64,000 nucleotides of DNA from Hyphomicrobiales bacterium (GCA_017305935.1 JAFKJU010000008.1:242796-306795), one strand, 5' to 3'. Counted from the first letter of the stretch, positions 1 to 8,077 are shown. Numbers and translations are program-made. The notes: a model not told the origin generated them from the sequence alone.

Positions 1-109
1 ACACCGATTCGGCAACGGTGAACACCGGCGGATGATCCTTGGTCTTATGGGCGATGCCGAGGCTGTCGAGAAAGGCAAACAGGTCTTCGCGCGTCTTCGG
101 TGCAGTCAT
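1..109 (-). CDS. Prolyl-tRNA deacylase, YbaK/ProXp-ala type (partial, N-terminus only)
   Basis: Only the first 36 codons lie in the window; the rest runs off the left edge. The peptide starts [19 protein letters not shown] and continues through [10 protein letters not shown]. This matches the N-terminus of the free-standing prolyl-tRNA editing proteins of the YbaK/EbsC fold, which hydrolyse Ala-tRNA(Pro) formed by mistake. The match is from memory of the family. The catalytic region is outside the window, so activity cannot be judged. Confidence 0.7.
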   Translation of the reverse strand, partial: MTAPKTREDLFAFLDSLGIAHKTKDHPPVFTVAESV

Positions 110-338
110 GATCGGCTCTGGTCGTAGGGCCGCCCGGCATACATCTTCCTGGTGCGGAAGGCGCCGGAAACGGACGTTGAAGGGGCAGCAGCGGATCCCG
201 CGCCGCCCGTCCTTGATAGGGCGCGCGCGAGGTTTTGGCAAGAACGCGGAAATTTTCGCTTTGTTTTCAAACCGATGGTTTTGCGAAACCGAAAAATGCC
301 GATTTTTCCCGCCCCGTCGTCATTTCCCTGTTGCATTC
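110..338. other. Intergenic region upstream of the tRNA-Gly repeat
   Basis: This stretch separates the leftward deacylase gene from the duplicated tRNA block. It must hold the deacylase promoter and probably the first tRNA promoter. I see no convincing coding frame: the open frames have no ribosome site and no recognisable product. I could not assign -35/-10 elements with confidence. Confidence 0.5.
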
Positions 339-500
339 GCTCCGGAGTTGGGTCATATAGCCCCCGTCGCCGCAAGCGGGGACGCCGCCACGATCCATCG
401 ACTACCCCGGATCGAGGTTTGATGAGCGGGTGTAGCTCAGGGGTAGAGCACAACCTTGCCAAGGTTGGGGTCGAGGGTTCGAATCCCTTCGCCCGCTCCA
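339..500 (+). repeat. Direct repeat copy 1, upstream flank plus tRNA-Gly
   Basis: About 160 bp that recur, nearly identical, at 633-793. Each copy has an upstream flank (GCTCCGGA, then GGGTCATATAGCCCCCGTCG, then CATCGACTACCCCGGATCGA) followed by a complete tRNA-Gly gene. The few differences lie in the flank. A tandem duplication that carried the promoter-proximal flank along with the tRNA is the simplest explanation. Confidence 0.85.
426..500 (+). tRNA. tRNA-Gly (GCC anticodon), copy 1
   Basis: A 75-nt cloverleaf with the 3' CCA encoded. The acceptor stem pairs GCGGGTG with CGCCCGC, with one T-G wobble. The D arm is GCTC/GAGC. The anticodon stem CAACC/GGTTG closes the loop TTGCCAA, giving anticodon GCC, and the T loop is TTCGAAT. 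It decodes GGC and GGU glycine codons. An identical copy lies 293 bp downstream. Confidence 0.97.
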
Positions 501-632
501 GTTTTCCAGATCATGACATTGCAGACAAAACGCGAGCGGCTTCTGCAGGCCGTCCAGCATGTTACCCGGCCCAGCCGCGTCCCGCATCTTCATGGAATCG
601 TCGTTTTTATTGGCGAAAATCCTCTTGCAATC

Positions 633-793
633 GCTCCGGACATGGGTCATATAGCCCCCGTCGCCGCAAGCGGCGACGCGCCAAGATCCATCGACTACCC
701 CGGATCGAGGTTTGATGAGCGGGTGTAGCTCAGGGGTAGAGCACAACCTTGCCAAGGTTGGGGTCGAGGGTTCGAATCCCTTCGCCCGCTCCA
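633..793 (+). repeat. Direct repeat copy 2, upstream flank plus tRNA-Gly
   Basis: Second copy of the block at 339-500. The tRNA part is identical and the upstream flank differs at only a few positions. The 132 bp between the first tRNA and this copy holds no gene that I can support. Confidence 0.85.
719..793 (+). tRNA. tRNA-Gly (GCC anticodon), copy 2
   Basis: Identical in sequence to the copy at 426-500: same acceptor stem, GCC anticodon and encoded CCA. The two genes probably give a higher dose of the main glycine tRNA of this G+C-rich genome. A rho-independent terminator follows about 85 bp downstream. Confidence 0.97.
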
Positions 794-878
794 GTTTCCG
801 AGATCATTCTCCCAAAATACAGCCTTCACGCCGATGGCGCTTGCTTGTCCTGCTGCCTTTGGCCCGCAAACCAAATCG

Positions 879-913
879 CCCGGCCGTTTGCACGGCCGGG
901 ACGATCGTTTTTT
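879..913 (+). terminator. Rho-independent terminator after the tRNA-Gly pair
   Basis: The stem CCCGGCCG / CGGCCGGG has a 6-nt loop, and an adjoining ATCG/CGAT pair extends it. A run of six T follows on the plus strand. It sits between the tRNA genes and the end of the convergent pit gene, so it would end the tRNA transcript. Confidence 0.6.
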
Positions 914-930
914 GATTCGATGGATGTCGT

Positions 931-1935
931 TCAGCCGAACAGGCTGCCGACGTAATAGAAGGCGGCGGAGATGACGGCGGCGGCAGGCAGGGTCACCACC
1001 CAGGCGACGACGATGTTGCCGGCAATGCCCCAGCGCACCGCCGAGGCGCGCCGCGCCGCGCCGACTCCGATGATCGCGCCGGTGATCGTATGCGTGGTCG
1101 AGACGGGAATGCCGAGCCAGGTAGCCCCGAACAGGGTCAGCGCTCCGCCGGTTTCGGCGCAGAACCCTTGCATCGGGTTGAGGCGGGTGATCTTCGAGCC
1201 CATGGTATGGACGATGCGCCAGCCGCCGAACAGTGTGCCCAGCGCCATCGCCGTCTGGCAGGAAAGCACCACCCAGAAGGGCACGTAGAATTCCTGCCCC
1301 AGATAGCCCTGCGAGAACAGCAGCACGGCGATGATGCCCATGGTCTTCTGCGCGTCGTTGCCGCCATGGCCGAGCGAATAGAGCGAGGCGGAGAAGAATT
1401 GCAGCACCCGGAAGGAACGGTCGACCGCGAACGGCGTCTGCCGCACGCAGATCCACGAGACGATCAGCACCAGGATCAGCGCCAGGAAGAAGCCGATCGC
1501 CGGTGACAGCACGATGGCGCTCGCCGTCTTCAAAAGGCCCGACCAGACGATCGAATCCCAACCGACCTTTGCAAGCCCCGCCCCCACCAGGCCTCCGATC
1601 AGCGCATGCGAGGAGGAGGAGGGAATGCCGAACACCCAGGTGATGATATTCCACAGGATGGCGCCCATCAGAGCCGAGAAGATCACCAGCGGCGAAACGA
1701 TCGCCGGATCGATGATCCCCTTGCCGAGCGTCTCGGCCACATGCAGGCCGAAGAACAGGAAGGCGATGAAATTGAAGAAGGCCGCCCAGGCCACCGCGAA
1801 TTGCGGTCTGAGCACCCGCGTCGAAACGATGGTGGCGATGGAATTGGCCGCATCGTGCAGGCCGTTCAGGAAGTCGAAGAACAGCGCGATGCCGATCAGC
1901 CCGACCAGCAGCGGAAATGCGAGCGCGGCGTCCAT
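931..1935 (-). CDS. pit: Low-affinity inorganic phosphate transporter, PiT family
   Basis: A 334-residue integral membrane protein of the PiT family, which imports phosphate (as metal phosphate) using the proton gradient. The PiT signature is repeated: GLHDAANSIATIVSTR near the N-terminus, and the C-terminal half carries ETGGALTLFGATWLGIPVSTTH. About ten hydrophobic segments are visible. The start codon shares one base with the stop of the upstream DUF47 gene (TGATG), so the two are translationally coupled. This is the orfA-pit arrangement known from Sinorhizobium meliloti, where the system is repressed by PhoB under phosphate starvation. A Pho-box-like element lies in front of the operon. 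Confidence 0.95.
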   Translation of the reverse strand: MDAALAFPLLVGLIGIALFFDFLNGLHDAANSIATIVSTRVLRPQFAVAWAAFFNFIAFLFFGLHVAETLGKGIIDPAIVSPLVIFSALMGAILWNIITWVFGIPSSSSHALIGGLVGAGLAKVGWDSIVWSGLLKTASAIVLSPAIGFFLALILVLIVSWICVRQTPFAVDRSFRVLQFFSASLYSLGHGGNDAQKTMGIIAVLLFSQGYLGQEFYVPFWVVLSCQTAMALGTLFGGWRIVHTMGSKITRLNPMQGFCAETGGALTLFGATWLGIPVSTTHTITGAIIGVGAARRASAVRWGIAGNIVVAWVVTLPAAAVISAAFYYVGSLFG

Positions 1936-2579
1936 CAGACGTTCTCGATCACGATGCCGCTGATTTCATTGGCGACATCCTCGAAGCGATCGACCACTTT
2001 CTCCAGCTCGCCATAGATTTCGCTGCCGATCATGTAGGCCATGGCGTTGCCGCTGGCGCCATGCTTGCGGAAAAGATCCTTGAGCCCCTGGTCGTGCAGG
2101 TCGTCGGAGCGGCCCTCGACACGGGTCACATCCTCGACGAGCCCGTTCAGCCGGTGGGCGTTGACGCCGATGCGGTCGAGCAGCGGCACGGCCTCGGCCA
2201 CCAGATGCGCCGCCTCGACCACCGCCTTGCCCATTTCCCGCATGCCCGGCTCGAATTCGGTCTGCTCATAGAGGCGAATGGTCTTGACGGTCTTGTGCAT
2301 CATGTCGATCGCATCGTCCATGGACTGGATCAGATCCTTGATGTCGCCGCGGTCGAAGGGCGTGATGAAGCTGAGGCGCACCGCCGTCAGCACCTCGCGG
2401 GTCAGGTCGTCGGCCTGGTTTTCGAGATCGACGATCTTCCTGCAGTTCGCCTCGATATCCTGTCCGGAAAGAAGCTGGTCCAGCGCTTCCGCCGCGGCGA
2501 CCACGGTGCGCGAGTGGCGCGCAAACATGTCGAAGAAACGATCCTCGCGCGGCATCAATTTTCGAAACAGGCTCAGCAT
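1935..2579 (-). CDS. DUF47 / PhoU-like phosphate transport accessory protein (orfA)
   Basis: A 214-residue soluble, helix-rich protein of the DUF47 (PhoU-like, YkaA) family. Recognisable parts are MLSLFRKLMPREDRFFDMF at the N-terminus and the central QADDLTREVL and DRGDIKDLIQSMDDAID segments. Members are almost always encoded next to a PiT transporter and are thought to modulate it or to bind metals; the biochemical role is not settled. It is first in a two-gene operon with pit. The ribosome site AAGGACCG lies just upstream of the ATG. It corresponds to orfA of rhizobial orfA-pit. Confidence 0.92.
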   Translation of the reverse strand: MLSLFRKLMPREDRFFDMFARHSRTVVAAAEALDQLLSGQDIEANCRKIVDLENQADDLTREVLTAVRLSFITPFDRGDIKDLIQSMDDAIDMMHKTVKTIRLYEQTEFEPGMREMGKAVVEAAHLVAEAVPLLDRIGVNAHRLNGLVEDVTRVEGRSDDLHDQGLKDLFRKHGASGNAMAYMIGSEIYGELEKVVDRFEDVANEISGIVIENV

Positions 2580-2601
2580 CGTCGGTCCTTCCGGTCGGTC
2601 C

Positions 2602-2619
2602 TCGTCATGAAAGTGTCAT
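2602..2619 (+). promoter_or_regulatory. Putative Pho box in front of orfA-pit
   Basis: Two 7-bp direct repeats separated by 4 bp, TCGTCAT-GAAA-GTGTCAT, matching the PhoB half-site CTGTCAT at 5/7 and 6/7. The box lies 23 bp upstream of the DUF47 start, just downstream of a TTATAT -10-like element on the minus strand. That position would block transcription. Repression of orfA-pit by PhoB is established in S. meliloti; the site here is an inference from sequence. Confidence 0.55.
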
Positions 2620-2660
2620 ATAATCCACGCGCGCCGAAAGAAACCGCCCCGTTGAATCGC

Positions 2661-2692
2661 AAAGCCGCGCAAACGCTTTTTCATGCGGCTTT
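2661..2692 (-). terminator. Hairpin after the GGDEF-EAL gene, possible terminator
   Basis: AAAGCCGC and GCGGCTTT form an 8-bp stem around a 16-nt loop, about 20 bp past the stop of the leftward GGDEF-EAL gene. The T run is better on the plus strand (five T) than on the minus strand (three T), so the terminator call is weak. Confidence 0.35.
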
Positions 2693-2713
2693 TTCAACAG
2701 GCATTTGTGGACA

Positions 2714-5494
2714 TCAGCCGGCAAGGCGGTCGCCGCTGGCCGCTTCGGCCTTCATCTGGTCTGGCGAGCCCGGCCGGCCGAACAGGAAGCCCTGCACCTC
2801 GTCGCAGCCTTCGGCGAGCAGGAACCGGAACTGCTCGCTGGTCTCGACCCCCTCGGCCAGCACCGAGACGTCGAGGCTCTTGCCGAGCGCGACGATGGCG
2901 CGCACGAAGGCCTTGGACTGGCGGTTTCCGATCTCCTCGACGAAGGAACGGTCGAGCTTGATCTTGTCGAAGGGGAAGGAGCGAAGCGTTTCCAGCGACG
3001 AATAGCCGGTGCCGAAATCGTCGATGGCGATGGTGACGCCGAGTGCCTTGATCTGGCGCAGCACATGCAGCGCGCGGGCCTTGTCGGCGATGATGGCGCT
3101 TTCGGTGACTTCCAGCTCCAGCCGCGCCGGCGAAAGCCCGGTCTCGGCCAGCACCCTGCGGACCTTTTCCGGCAACAGCGTATCGACCAGTTGCAGCGGC
3201 GACAGGTTGACGGCGATGCGGTGTGGCTGCGGCCAGGAAGCCGCCTCGCGGCAGGCGCGCTCCAGAACCCATTCGCCGAGCGCGGTGATCGCTCCGCTTT
3301 CCTCGGCCAGCGGAATGAAGGTCGAAGGCGGGATCAGCCCGTGCTTGGGATGACTCCAGCGCAGCAGCACCTCATAGCCGGTCGTGGCGTTGGTGCGCAC
3401 CGCCTTCTGCACCTGATAGGCGAGGAAGAACTGCTCCTCCTCCAGCGCCGGCGCGATGTCGCGGGCCAGCGCCCGGCGCTCGCGGGCCGCCTCGTCCATT
3501 CCCGCCTCGTAGAAGCTGATCTTCTCCTCCAGGCTGTCCTTGGAGCGGTACATGGCTAGGTCGGCATTGCCGAGCAGCCGCTCGCGATCCTGCGCATCCT
3601 GCGGATAGATGGCGACGCCGAGGCTGGCGGCGGGCGCCAGCGTGGTATGGCCGAGATCGACATGCTCGCTGAGCGCCGACACCAGGCGCGTGAGAAACCC
3701 CTGCAACTCCGATTGCTCGGAATAGGATTTCAGCGCCACGAATTCGTCGCCGCCGAAGCGGCCGACGGTTTCGGACGGGTCGGTGCCCTTGACCATGCGC
3801 TGCGCCAGCGTCGACAGCAAGGCGTCGCCACTGGCATGGCCGAAGGTGTCGTTGACTTCCTTGAACTTGTCGAGGTCGATGCAGATCGCCGCCACCCGCG
3901 CGCCGGTCCCGTCGGCGCTGTCGATGGCGGCGTCGAGGATCTCGGTGAAGCGGCGGCGGTTCGGCAGGCCGGTCAGCGTGTCGTGGCGGGCGAGATGGGC
4001 GATGCGCTCCTCGGAGCGGACGCGTTCGGTGATATCCTCGATGGTGGTCACCCAGGCGCCGTCGCCGGTCGGGCGATGGATGGTGCGCACCGTCTTGCCG
4101 TTGGCGATGACGCGCACGTCCTCGCCGCCCTCGGCGCTGACGATCAACCGGCGGTGGCGTTCGTAGAAGGCGTCGATATCGCTCAGATGCTCGATGCCGA
4201 ACTCGACGCGCAGGCTGCACAGCTCGCGAAACGTCCGGCCGGTGAGATCGGTCTCCGGCGCGAAGCCGAAGATTTCACCGAGCCGACCGTTGTGGAGCAC
4301 CAGCTTCTCGTCCCTGTCGAACAGGCAGATGGCATTGGCCATGTGGTTCAGGGCGAGGTTGAGGTTTTGCGAGGCCTGCTGCAGCTTCTGCGCGGCCAGC
4401 ATCTGCCCGGTGCAATCGCGGGTGATCTTGGCATAGCCGACCAGCCGCTTTTCCTCGTCATAGATCGGCTCGATGACCACATAAGCCCAGAAGCGGGTGC
4501 CATCCTTGCGCACCCGCCAGGCTTCGACCTCGAAGCGGCCTTCGCTGCGCGCCGTCGTCAGGGCGCGGGCGGGGGCGCCGCGCCGGCGTTCTTCCTCCGG
4601 GTGAAAGATATGGAAGGACTGGCCGACGATCTCGGCCTCGCTGTAGCCCAGCGCCCGTTCCGCCCCGGCATTCCAGTTGCTGACGCGGCCGTCGAGATCG
4701 ATCATGTAGATGGCATAATCGTTGACCGCCTGCACCAGCCGCTTGAAATTCGCCTCACCATCGGCGGCCGCCTTTTCGGCGCGCATGGCAAACAGCGCCG
4801 CCGCGAAGCCGGAAAACAGCAGCGACAGCGCCACGACGGTGATCATCATCACCATCAGATGCGCAGACAGCACGTCCTTGCTGGAGACCGCGCCGGCGCC
4901 AGGGATGACGCTGACGCTGCCCATGGCCGTGAAATGCATCAGCACGATACCGAGCGACATCAGCAGCGCCGGGATGGCGATGCGCCTGTGCGCCGCGCCA
5001 TGCAACAGGAAGGCCGGAACGGAAAACACGACGGCGAGGACGATGGCGGCCAGCACCAGCATCCGCTCCCAGACGAGGGTTCCGGGAAACTCGATCGCCG
5101 CCATGCCGATGAAATGCATGCTGGAAACGCCGACGCCGAACAACAGGCCGGCCGCCAGCGCCGCCCCCATTCCGCCGAGAAACACGGCGCAGGCCGCCGC
5201 CGCCGACGTGGTCAGCACCGCAATCGCCAGCGAAAGCAGCGTCTGCGACAGCGCATAGCCGATGATCACGCCGGGATCATAAGCCAGCATCGCCACGAAA
5301 TGCGTCGTCCAGATGCCGAAACCACCGGCGGCGCCGGCGCTCAGCAGCCAGATCAGCCGTGCCCGCCCCTCGCCCGCGCGCCCGCGGCGCAGAAGTAGGA
5401 AAGCGACATAGGAAGACAGGAAACACAAGATCCCCGCGAGGACGACCAGGCGCAGGTCATGCTCGAATGCCAGACAAGTGACGACTTTATACAT
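2714..5494 (-). CDS. MHYT-PAS-GGDEF-EAL cyclic-di-GMP turnover protein
   Basis: A 926-residue membrane signalling protein. Residues 1-240 form a seven-helix MHYT sensor with three repeats of the motif (THFVAM, MHFIGM, MHFTAM), a domain proposed to bind copper and sense a diatomic gas or redox. A PAS domain (about 255-370) and a second PAS-like region (about 375-490) follow. The GGDEF domain (about 500-660) has an intact GGDEF motif but no RxxD inhibitory site at the expected position. The EAL domain (about 670-920) reads EVL rather than EAL but keeps the key acidic residues (ELEVTES, DDFGTGYSS, AEGVET) and KLDRSF. Both synthesis and hydrolysis of c-di-GMP are therefore possible. It is monocistronic. 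Confidence 0.93.
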   Translation of the reverse strand: MYKVVTCLAFEHDLRLVVLAGILCFLSSYVAFLLLRRGRAGEGRARLIWLLSAGAAGGFGIWTTHFVAMLAYDPGVIIGYALSQTLLSLAIAVLTTSAAAACAVFLGGMGAALAAGLLFGVGVSSMHFIGMAAIEFPGTLVWERMLVLAAIVLAVVFSVPAFLLHGAAHRRIAIPALLMSLGIVLMHFTAMGSVSVIPGAGAVSSKDVLSAHLMVMMITVVALSLLFSGFAAALFAMRAEKAAADGEANFKRLVQAVNDYAIYMIDLDGRVSNWNAGAERALGYSEAEIVGQSFHIFHPEEERRRGAPARALTTARSEGRFEVEAWRVRKDGTRFWAYVVIEPIYDEEKRLVGYAKITRDCTGQMLAAQKLQQASQNLNLALNHMANAICLFDRDEKLVLHNGRLGEIFGFAPETDLTGRTFRELCSLRVEFGIEHLSDIDAFYERHRRLIVSAEGGEDVRVIANGKTVRTIHRPTGDGAWVTTIEDITERVRSEERIAHLARHDTLTGLPNRRRFTEILDAAIDSADGTGARVAAICIDLDKFKEVNDTFGHASGDALLSTLAQRMVKGTDPSETVGRFGGDEFVALKSYSEQSELQGFLTRLVSALSEHVDLGHTTLAPAASLGVAIYPQDAQDRERLLGNADLAMYRSKDSLEEKISFYEAGMDEAARERRALARDIAPALEEEQFFLAYQVQKAVRTNATTGYEVLLRWSHPKHGLIPPSTFIPLAEESGAITALGEWVLERACREAASWPQPHRIAVNLSPLQLVDTLLPEKVRRVLAETGLSPARLELEVTESAIIADKARALHVLRQIKALGVTIAIDDFGTGYSSLETLRSFPFDKIKLDRSFVEEIGNRQSKAFVRAIVALGKSLDVSVLAEGVETSEQFRFLLAEGCDEVQGFLFGRPGSPDQMKAEAASGDRLAG

Positions 5495-5669
5495 TCCGCC
5501 CTCAGGATGCGCCGCGTTTCTTGTCCCATTCCGGCATCACCGGAGACCCGCAGCGTTCAATAATTGGACGCCACGATGCCGGCTGACAGTTGATTGCTGT
5601 TTAATTTCCGGATCAAAATTGGAGTCGAAAACATAGGTATTTGACTCGAAAGCGAGATTTCGACTCGTG

Positions 5670-5690
5670 AAAAACCCTTGATATCAAGGG
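5670..5690 (-). terminator. Terminator of the Na/Pi cotransporter gene
   Basis: The palindrome CCCTTG-ATAT-CAAGGG is followed, on the minus strand, by five T. It lies about 60 bp past the cotransporter stop, in the gap before the GGDEF-EAL gene. Confidence 0.65.
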
Positions 5691-5750
5691 ATTCCCGCGT
5701 GCCGACAGGTCCCTGACGATCGATGCACGGCGGACGGGAAAATCCGCACG

Positions 5751-7397
5751 TCAACCGGCGCTCTGGATCAGCCGGGTTTCGCCGAGCAGGCCGCCTTCTT
5801 CAAGGATCGGATGGGCAACCGAGACGATATGGGCGTTGACGCGCTTGAGATCGCGCAGCATGTCGAGATGCAGCGAGCTGGTCTGCAGGCTTTCGGCGCT
5901 GCCGGAGCGCAGCCGGTCGAGATGACGCTCGGAGGATTCCTTCTCGATGCGGCGCACCTCGACCTTGAGCTGCATCAACTGCCGCGCCAGCCCGAAATCA
6001 CGGGTGACGAAGATCGTCTGGGCAATGCGCAGATTGTCGATGGTCATCGCCAGGAAATCGCGCAGCTCCGCATGGCCGGCCTCGGAGAAGCGCAGTTGGT
6101 TGTCGATCTTCTTGGCGACCTGCTCGCGCAGGCCCTTTTCGATGATGTCGCCGATATGCTCGAGGTTGATGGCATAGTCGATGATGACGATCGAGCGGCG
6201 TCCGTGCTCCTCGTCCAATCCCTCGCTCTTCAGCTTGGAGAGATAGATCTTGACCTCCTGCTGCAGCAGGTCGACGCGTTTTTCCAGCGCCGGCACCTCG
6301 GCCAGCGGGCCGGTATCGTTGCGTTCCAGCGCATCGGCGATGCACATCAGCATCCGCTCGATCAGGTCGCCGACGGCCAGCACCTCGCGCGTGGCGCTGG
6401 CCAGCGCCACGACCGGCGTCGCCAGTTCGCGCTCGTCGAGGAAACGCGGACCGCTTTCCGCCCTGGCCTCCTCGCGCACCAGCCGCGCCATCAGGTTGGA
6501 CAGCGCCCGCGAAAACGGCGCGGCGAGGATAGCGAGCAGGATGTTGAAGCCGAGATGGGCATCCACCGGCAGCTTTTCCGGAGACAGCGGCAGCATGGCC
6601 ATCAACTCGCCGGCGAAACCGGCCAGCGGCAGGGCGATGACGCAGCCGATGGCGCGCACCAGCAGATTGCCCAGCGTGATGCGCCGCACCGCGGCAGGCG
6701 CGGCGAGCGAAGCGATAACCGGCGGAATGGCGCCGCCGAGATTGGCCCCGAGCACCAGCACGATGATCAGGCTGAGCGGCAGCGCGCCCGTGGAGGCGAG
6801 CGACAGGATCAGCACGACGGCGGCAAGCGACGAGGAGGAGACGAAGGCGACGCCGGCCGACAGCGCCAGCGCCACCGGCCAGGCATTGGCGAGCAGGCCG
6901 AAGAAGGCGGCGAGCGCCGGCGATTCCCGCATCGGCTCGGTCGCGGCGCCCAAGAGGTGCAGCGAGGTCAGCATCAGGCCGATGCCGACCAGCGCAAGAC
7001 CGCCGCCGCGCCGCGCCATCGCCTGGCTGCGATAGAGGATCATGCCGAGAAACAGCACCAGCGGCGCCAGCCACTCCACGCCGGCCGAGACGATCCAGGC
7101 GGTGACCGCGGTGCCGACATTGGCCCCGAGCAGCACGATCTGCGCCATGCGCGATTCGACCATGCGCTTTTCGACGAAGGAGGCGGTGAGCAGCGCGGTC
7201 GCGGTCGAGCTTTGCAGGGCGATGGTGGCGATGAAGCCGGACAGGAAGGAGCGCGAGGCGCTCTGCGTGCCCTTGGCCAGCCCCGAGCGCAGCTTGGCGC
7301 CGAAGGCCAGCGTCACGCCGTCCTTGACCTGCCGCAACCCGAACAGCAGCAGGGCGACCGCCCCGAAAAGATTGATCATCACCACTGTCGATGCCAC
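5751..7397 (-). CDS. Na+/phosphate cotransporter (NptA family) with PhoU-like C-terminal domain
   Basis: A membrane protein of about 548 residues. The N-terminal two thirds carry the two inverted Na/Pi-cotransporter repeats: QSSTATALLTASF with GANVGT in the first, and SSSSLAAVVLIL with GANLGG in the second. The last 200 residues are a helical PhoU-like domain. The family couples phosphate uptake to sodium. I chose a GTG start (VASTVVMINLFGAV) because AGAGGG lies at good spacing before it. The frame stays open to a GTG at 7439 that lacks a ribosome site, and an ATG at 7379 is another option. A strong Pho box about 105 bp upstream suggests induction under phosphate starvation. The gene has its own terminator. 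Confidence 0.88.
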   Translation of the reverse strand: MASTVVMINLFGAVALLLFGLRQVKDGVTLAFGAKLRSGLAKGTQSASRSFLSGFIATIALQSSTATALLTASFVEKRMVESRMAQIVLLGANVGTAVTAWIVSAGVEWLAPLVLFLGMILYRSQAMARRGGGLALVGIGLMLTSLHLLGAATEPMRESPALAAFFGLLANAWPVALALSAGVAFVSSSSLAAVVLILSLASTGALPLSLIIVLVLGANLGGAIPPVIASLAAPAAVRRITLGNLLVRAIGCVIALPLAGFAGELMAMLPLSPEKLPVDAHLGFNILLAILAAPFSRALSNLMARLVREEARAESGPRFLDERELATPVVALASATREVLAVGDLIERMLMCIADALERNDTGPLAEVPALEKRVDLLQQEVKIYLSKLKSEGLDEEHGRRSIVIIDYAINLEHIGDIIEKGLREQVAKKIDNQLRFSEAGHAELRDFLAMTIDNLRIAQTIFVTRDFGLARQLMQLKVEVRRIEKESSERHLDRLRSGSAESLQTSSLHLDMLRDLKRVNAHIVSVAHPILEEGGLLGETRLIQSAG

Positions 7398-7775
7398 GCC
7401 TGCGCCCTCTTCGTCGGTTGCCCGGCAGCGCATTTGCACCAGCCGAGTCGCCAGGAAAGCTTACCAGCTTACACCCATTCAAGAGGATGCACTTGTCATT
7501 TATGACAACTGGATGACAGGATTCGCGACGGATCCGCCGCGCCTCCTCGAATCAAAACGGGATCGAGCTCACCGGCGATCAGGCGATATCGTCTGCTCGC
7601 CGAGGATTCTCTCGTTCAAGGTCGAGCGTATATGGGCGTCCATTCGGACGCACGGCGCTCTCGTCCCGGTTCTTGTCTTATGCAATCGCGACGTGTCGGA
7701 ATTGCAGGCAGCGCTGCACGTCGATCATGACGCGCGGTAAACGCTGAAAATCCGTGCTAGAATTCTTCCGCAGGG
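7398..7775. other. Intergenic region upstream of the Na/Pi gene
   Basis: Apart from the Pho box at 7502-7519, I see no supported gene in these 378 bp. The short frames lack ribosome sites and resemble nothing I know. The leftward promoter of the cotransporter must lie here. The right part lies just downstream of the small membrane protein gene. Confidence 0.5.
7502..7519 (-). promoter_or_regulatory. Pho box upstream of the Na/Pi cotransporter
   Basis: Read on the minus strand: CTGTCAT-CCAG-TTGTCAT. This is one perfect and one 6/7 PhoB half-site with the canonical 4-bp spacer. A weaker GACAAGT follows after another 4 bp. The spacing and match are those of a PhoB activator site, about 105 bp before the chosen start codon. 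PhoB binding itself is inferred. Confidence 0.75.
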
Positions 7776-7895
7776 TCAGAGAGGCGCAGCGATCCGCGAC
7801 AGGCCGACGATGACGAGCAGCAAAAACAGCAGCCAGCTCACCGCCTTGATTTTCCTGATACGGTCGGTGCGCACACCGTCCCAATCATAAACCAT
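7776..7895 (-). CDS. Small single-span membrane protein, 39 residues
   Basis: Starts MVYDWDGVRTDRIRKIKAVS and ends in a hydrophobic helix, LLFLLLVIVGL, before SRIAAPL. A charged, basic N-terminal half followed by one membrane segment predicts an N-in inner-membrane miniprotein. The ribosome site GGAG stands 7 bp before the ATG. It resembles small conserved rhizobial proteins that begin MVYDWDG; this is from memory and was not searched. No function is known. It is below usual gene-calling length, and a longer out-of-frame ORF (7678-7884) overlaps it. Confidence 0.65.
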   Translation of the reverse strand: MVYDWDGVRTDRIRKIKAVSWLLFLLLVIVGLSRIAAPL

Positions 7896-8020
7896 CTATT
7901 CTCCAGTCTTGTTCAAACTGAGGACAGGATAATATGCGGGCCTGTTGCGAAGCTTTCTACAAACTATTGATTTTTATAAGCCTGACTTAAGGTAAACTCC
8001 CTCGCGGCGCAACGGATGCA

Positions 8021-8053
8021 AAAAAGGGCGGCCCCCGGGGAGCCGCCCTTTTT
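8021..8053 (-). terminator. Strong bidirectional terminator after ndvB
   Basis: A perfect 12-bp stem, AAAAAGGGCGGC / GCCGCCCTTTTT, around a 9-nt loop, 25 bp past the ndvB stop. T runs occur on both strands. On the minus strand it ends the ndvB transcript. Confidence 0.88.
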
Positions 8054-8077
8054 CTGCTTCACATCAGGACAATACCC

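Noticed and set aside
5557..5754. 65-codon leftward frame after the Na/Pi gene
   Set aside because: It runs through the gene's terminator hairpin, has no ribosome site and no similarity that I recognise.
7678..7884. 68-codon leftward frame near 7.8 kb
   Set aside because: Overlaps the better supported 39-residue membrane protein in another frame; the peptide is Arg/Ala-rich without structure.
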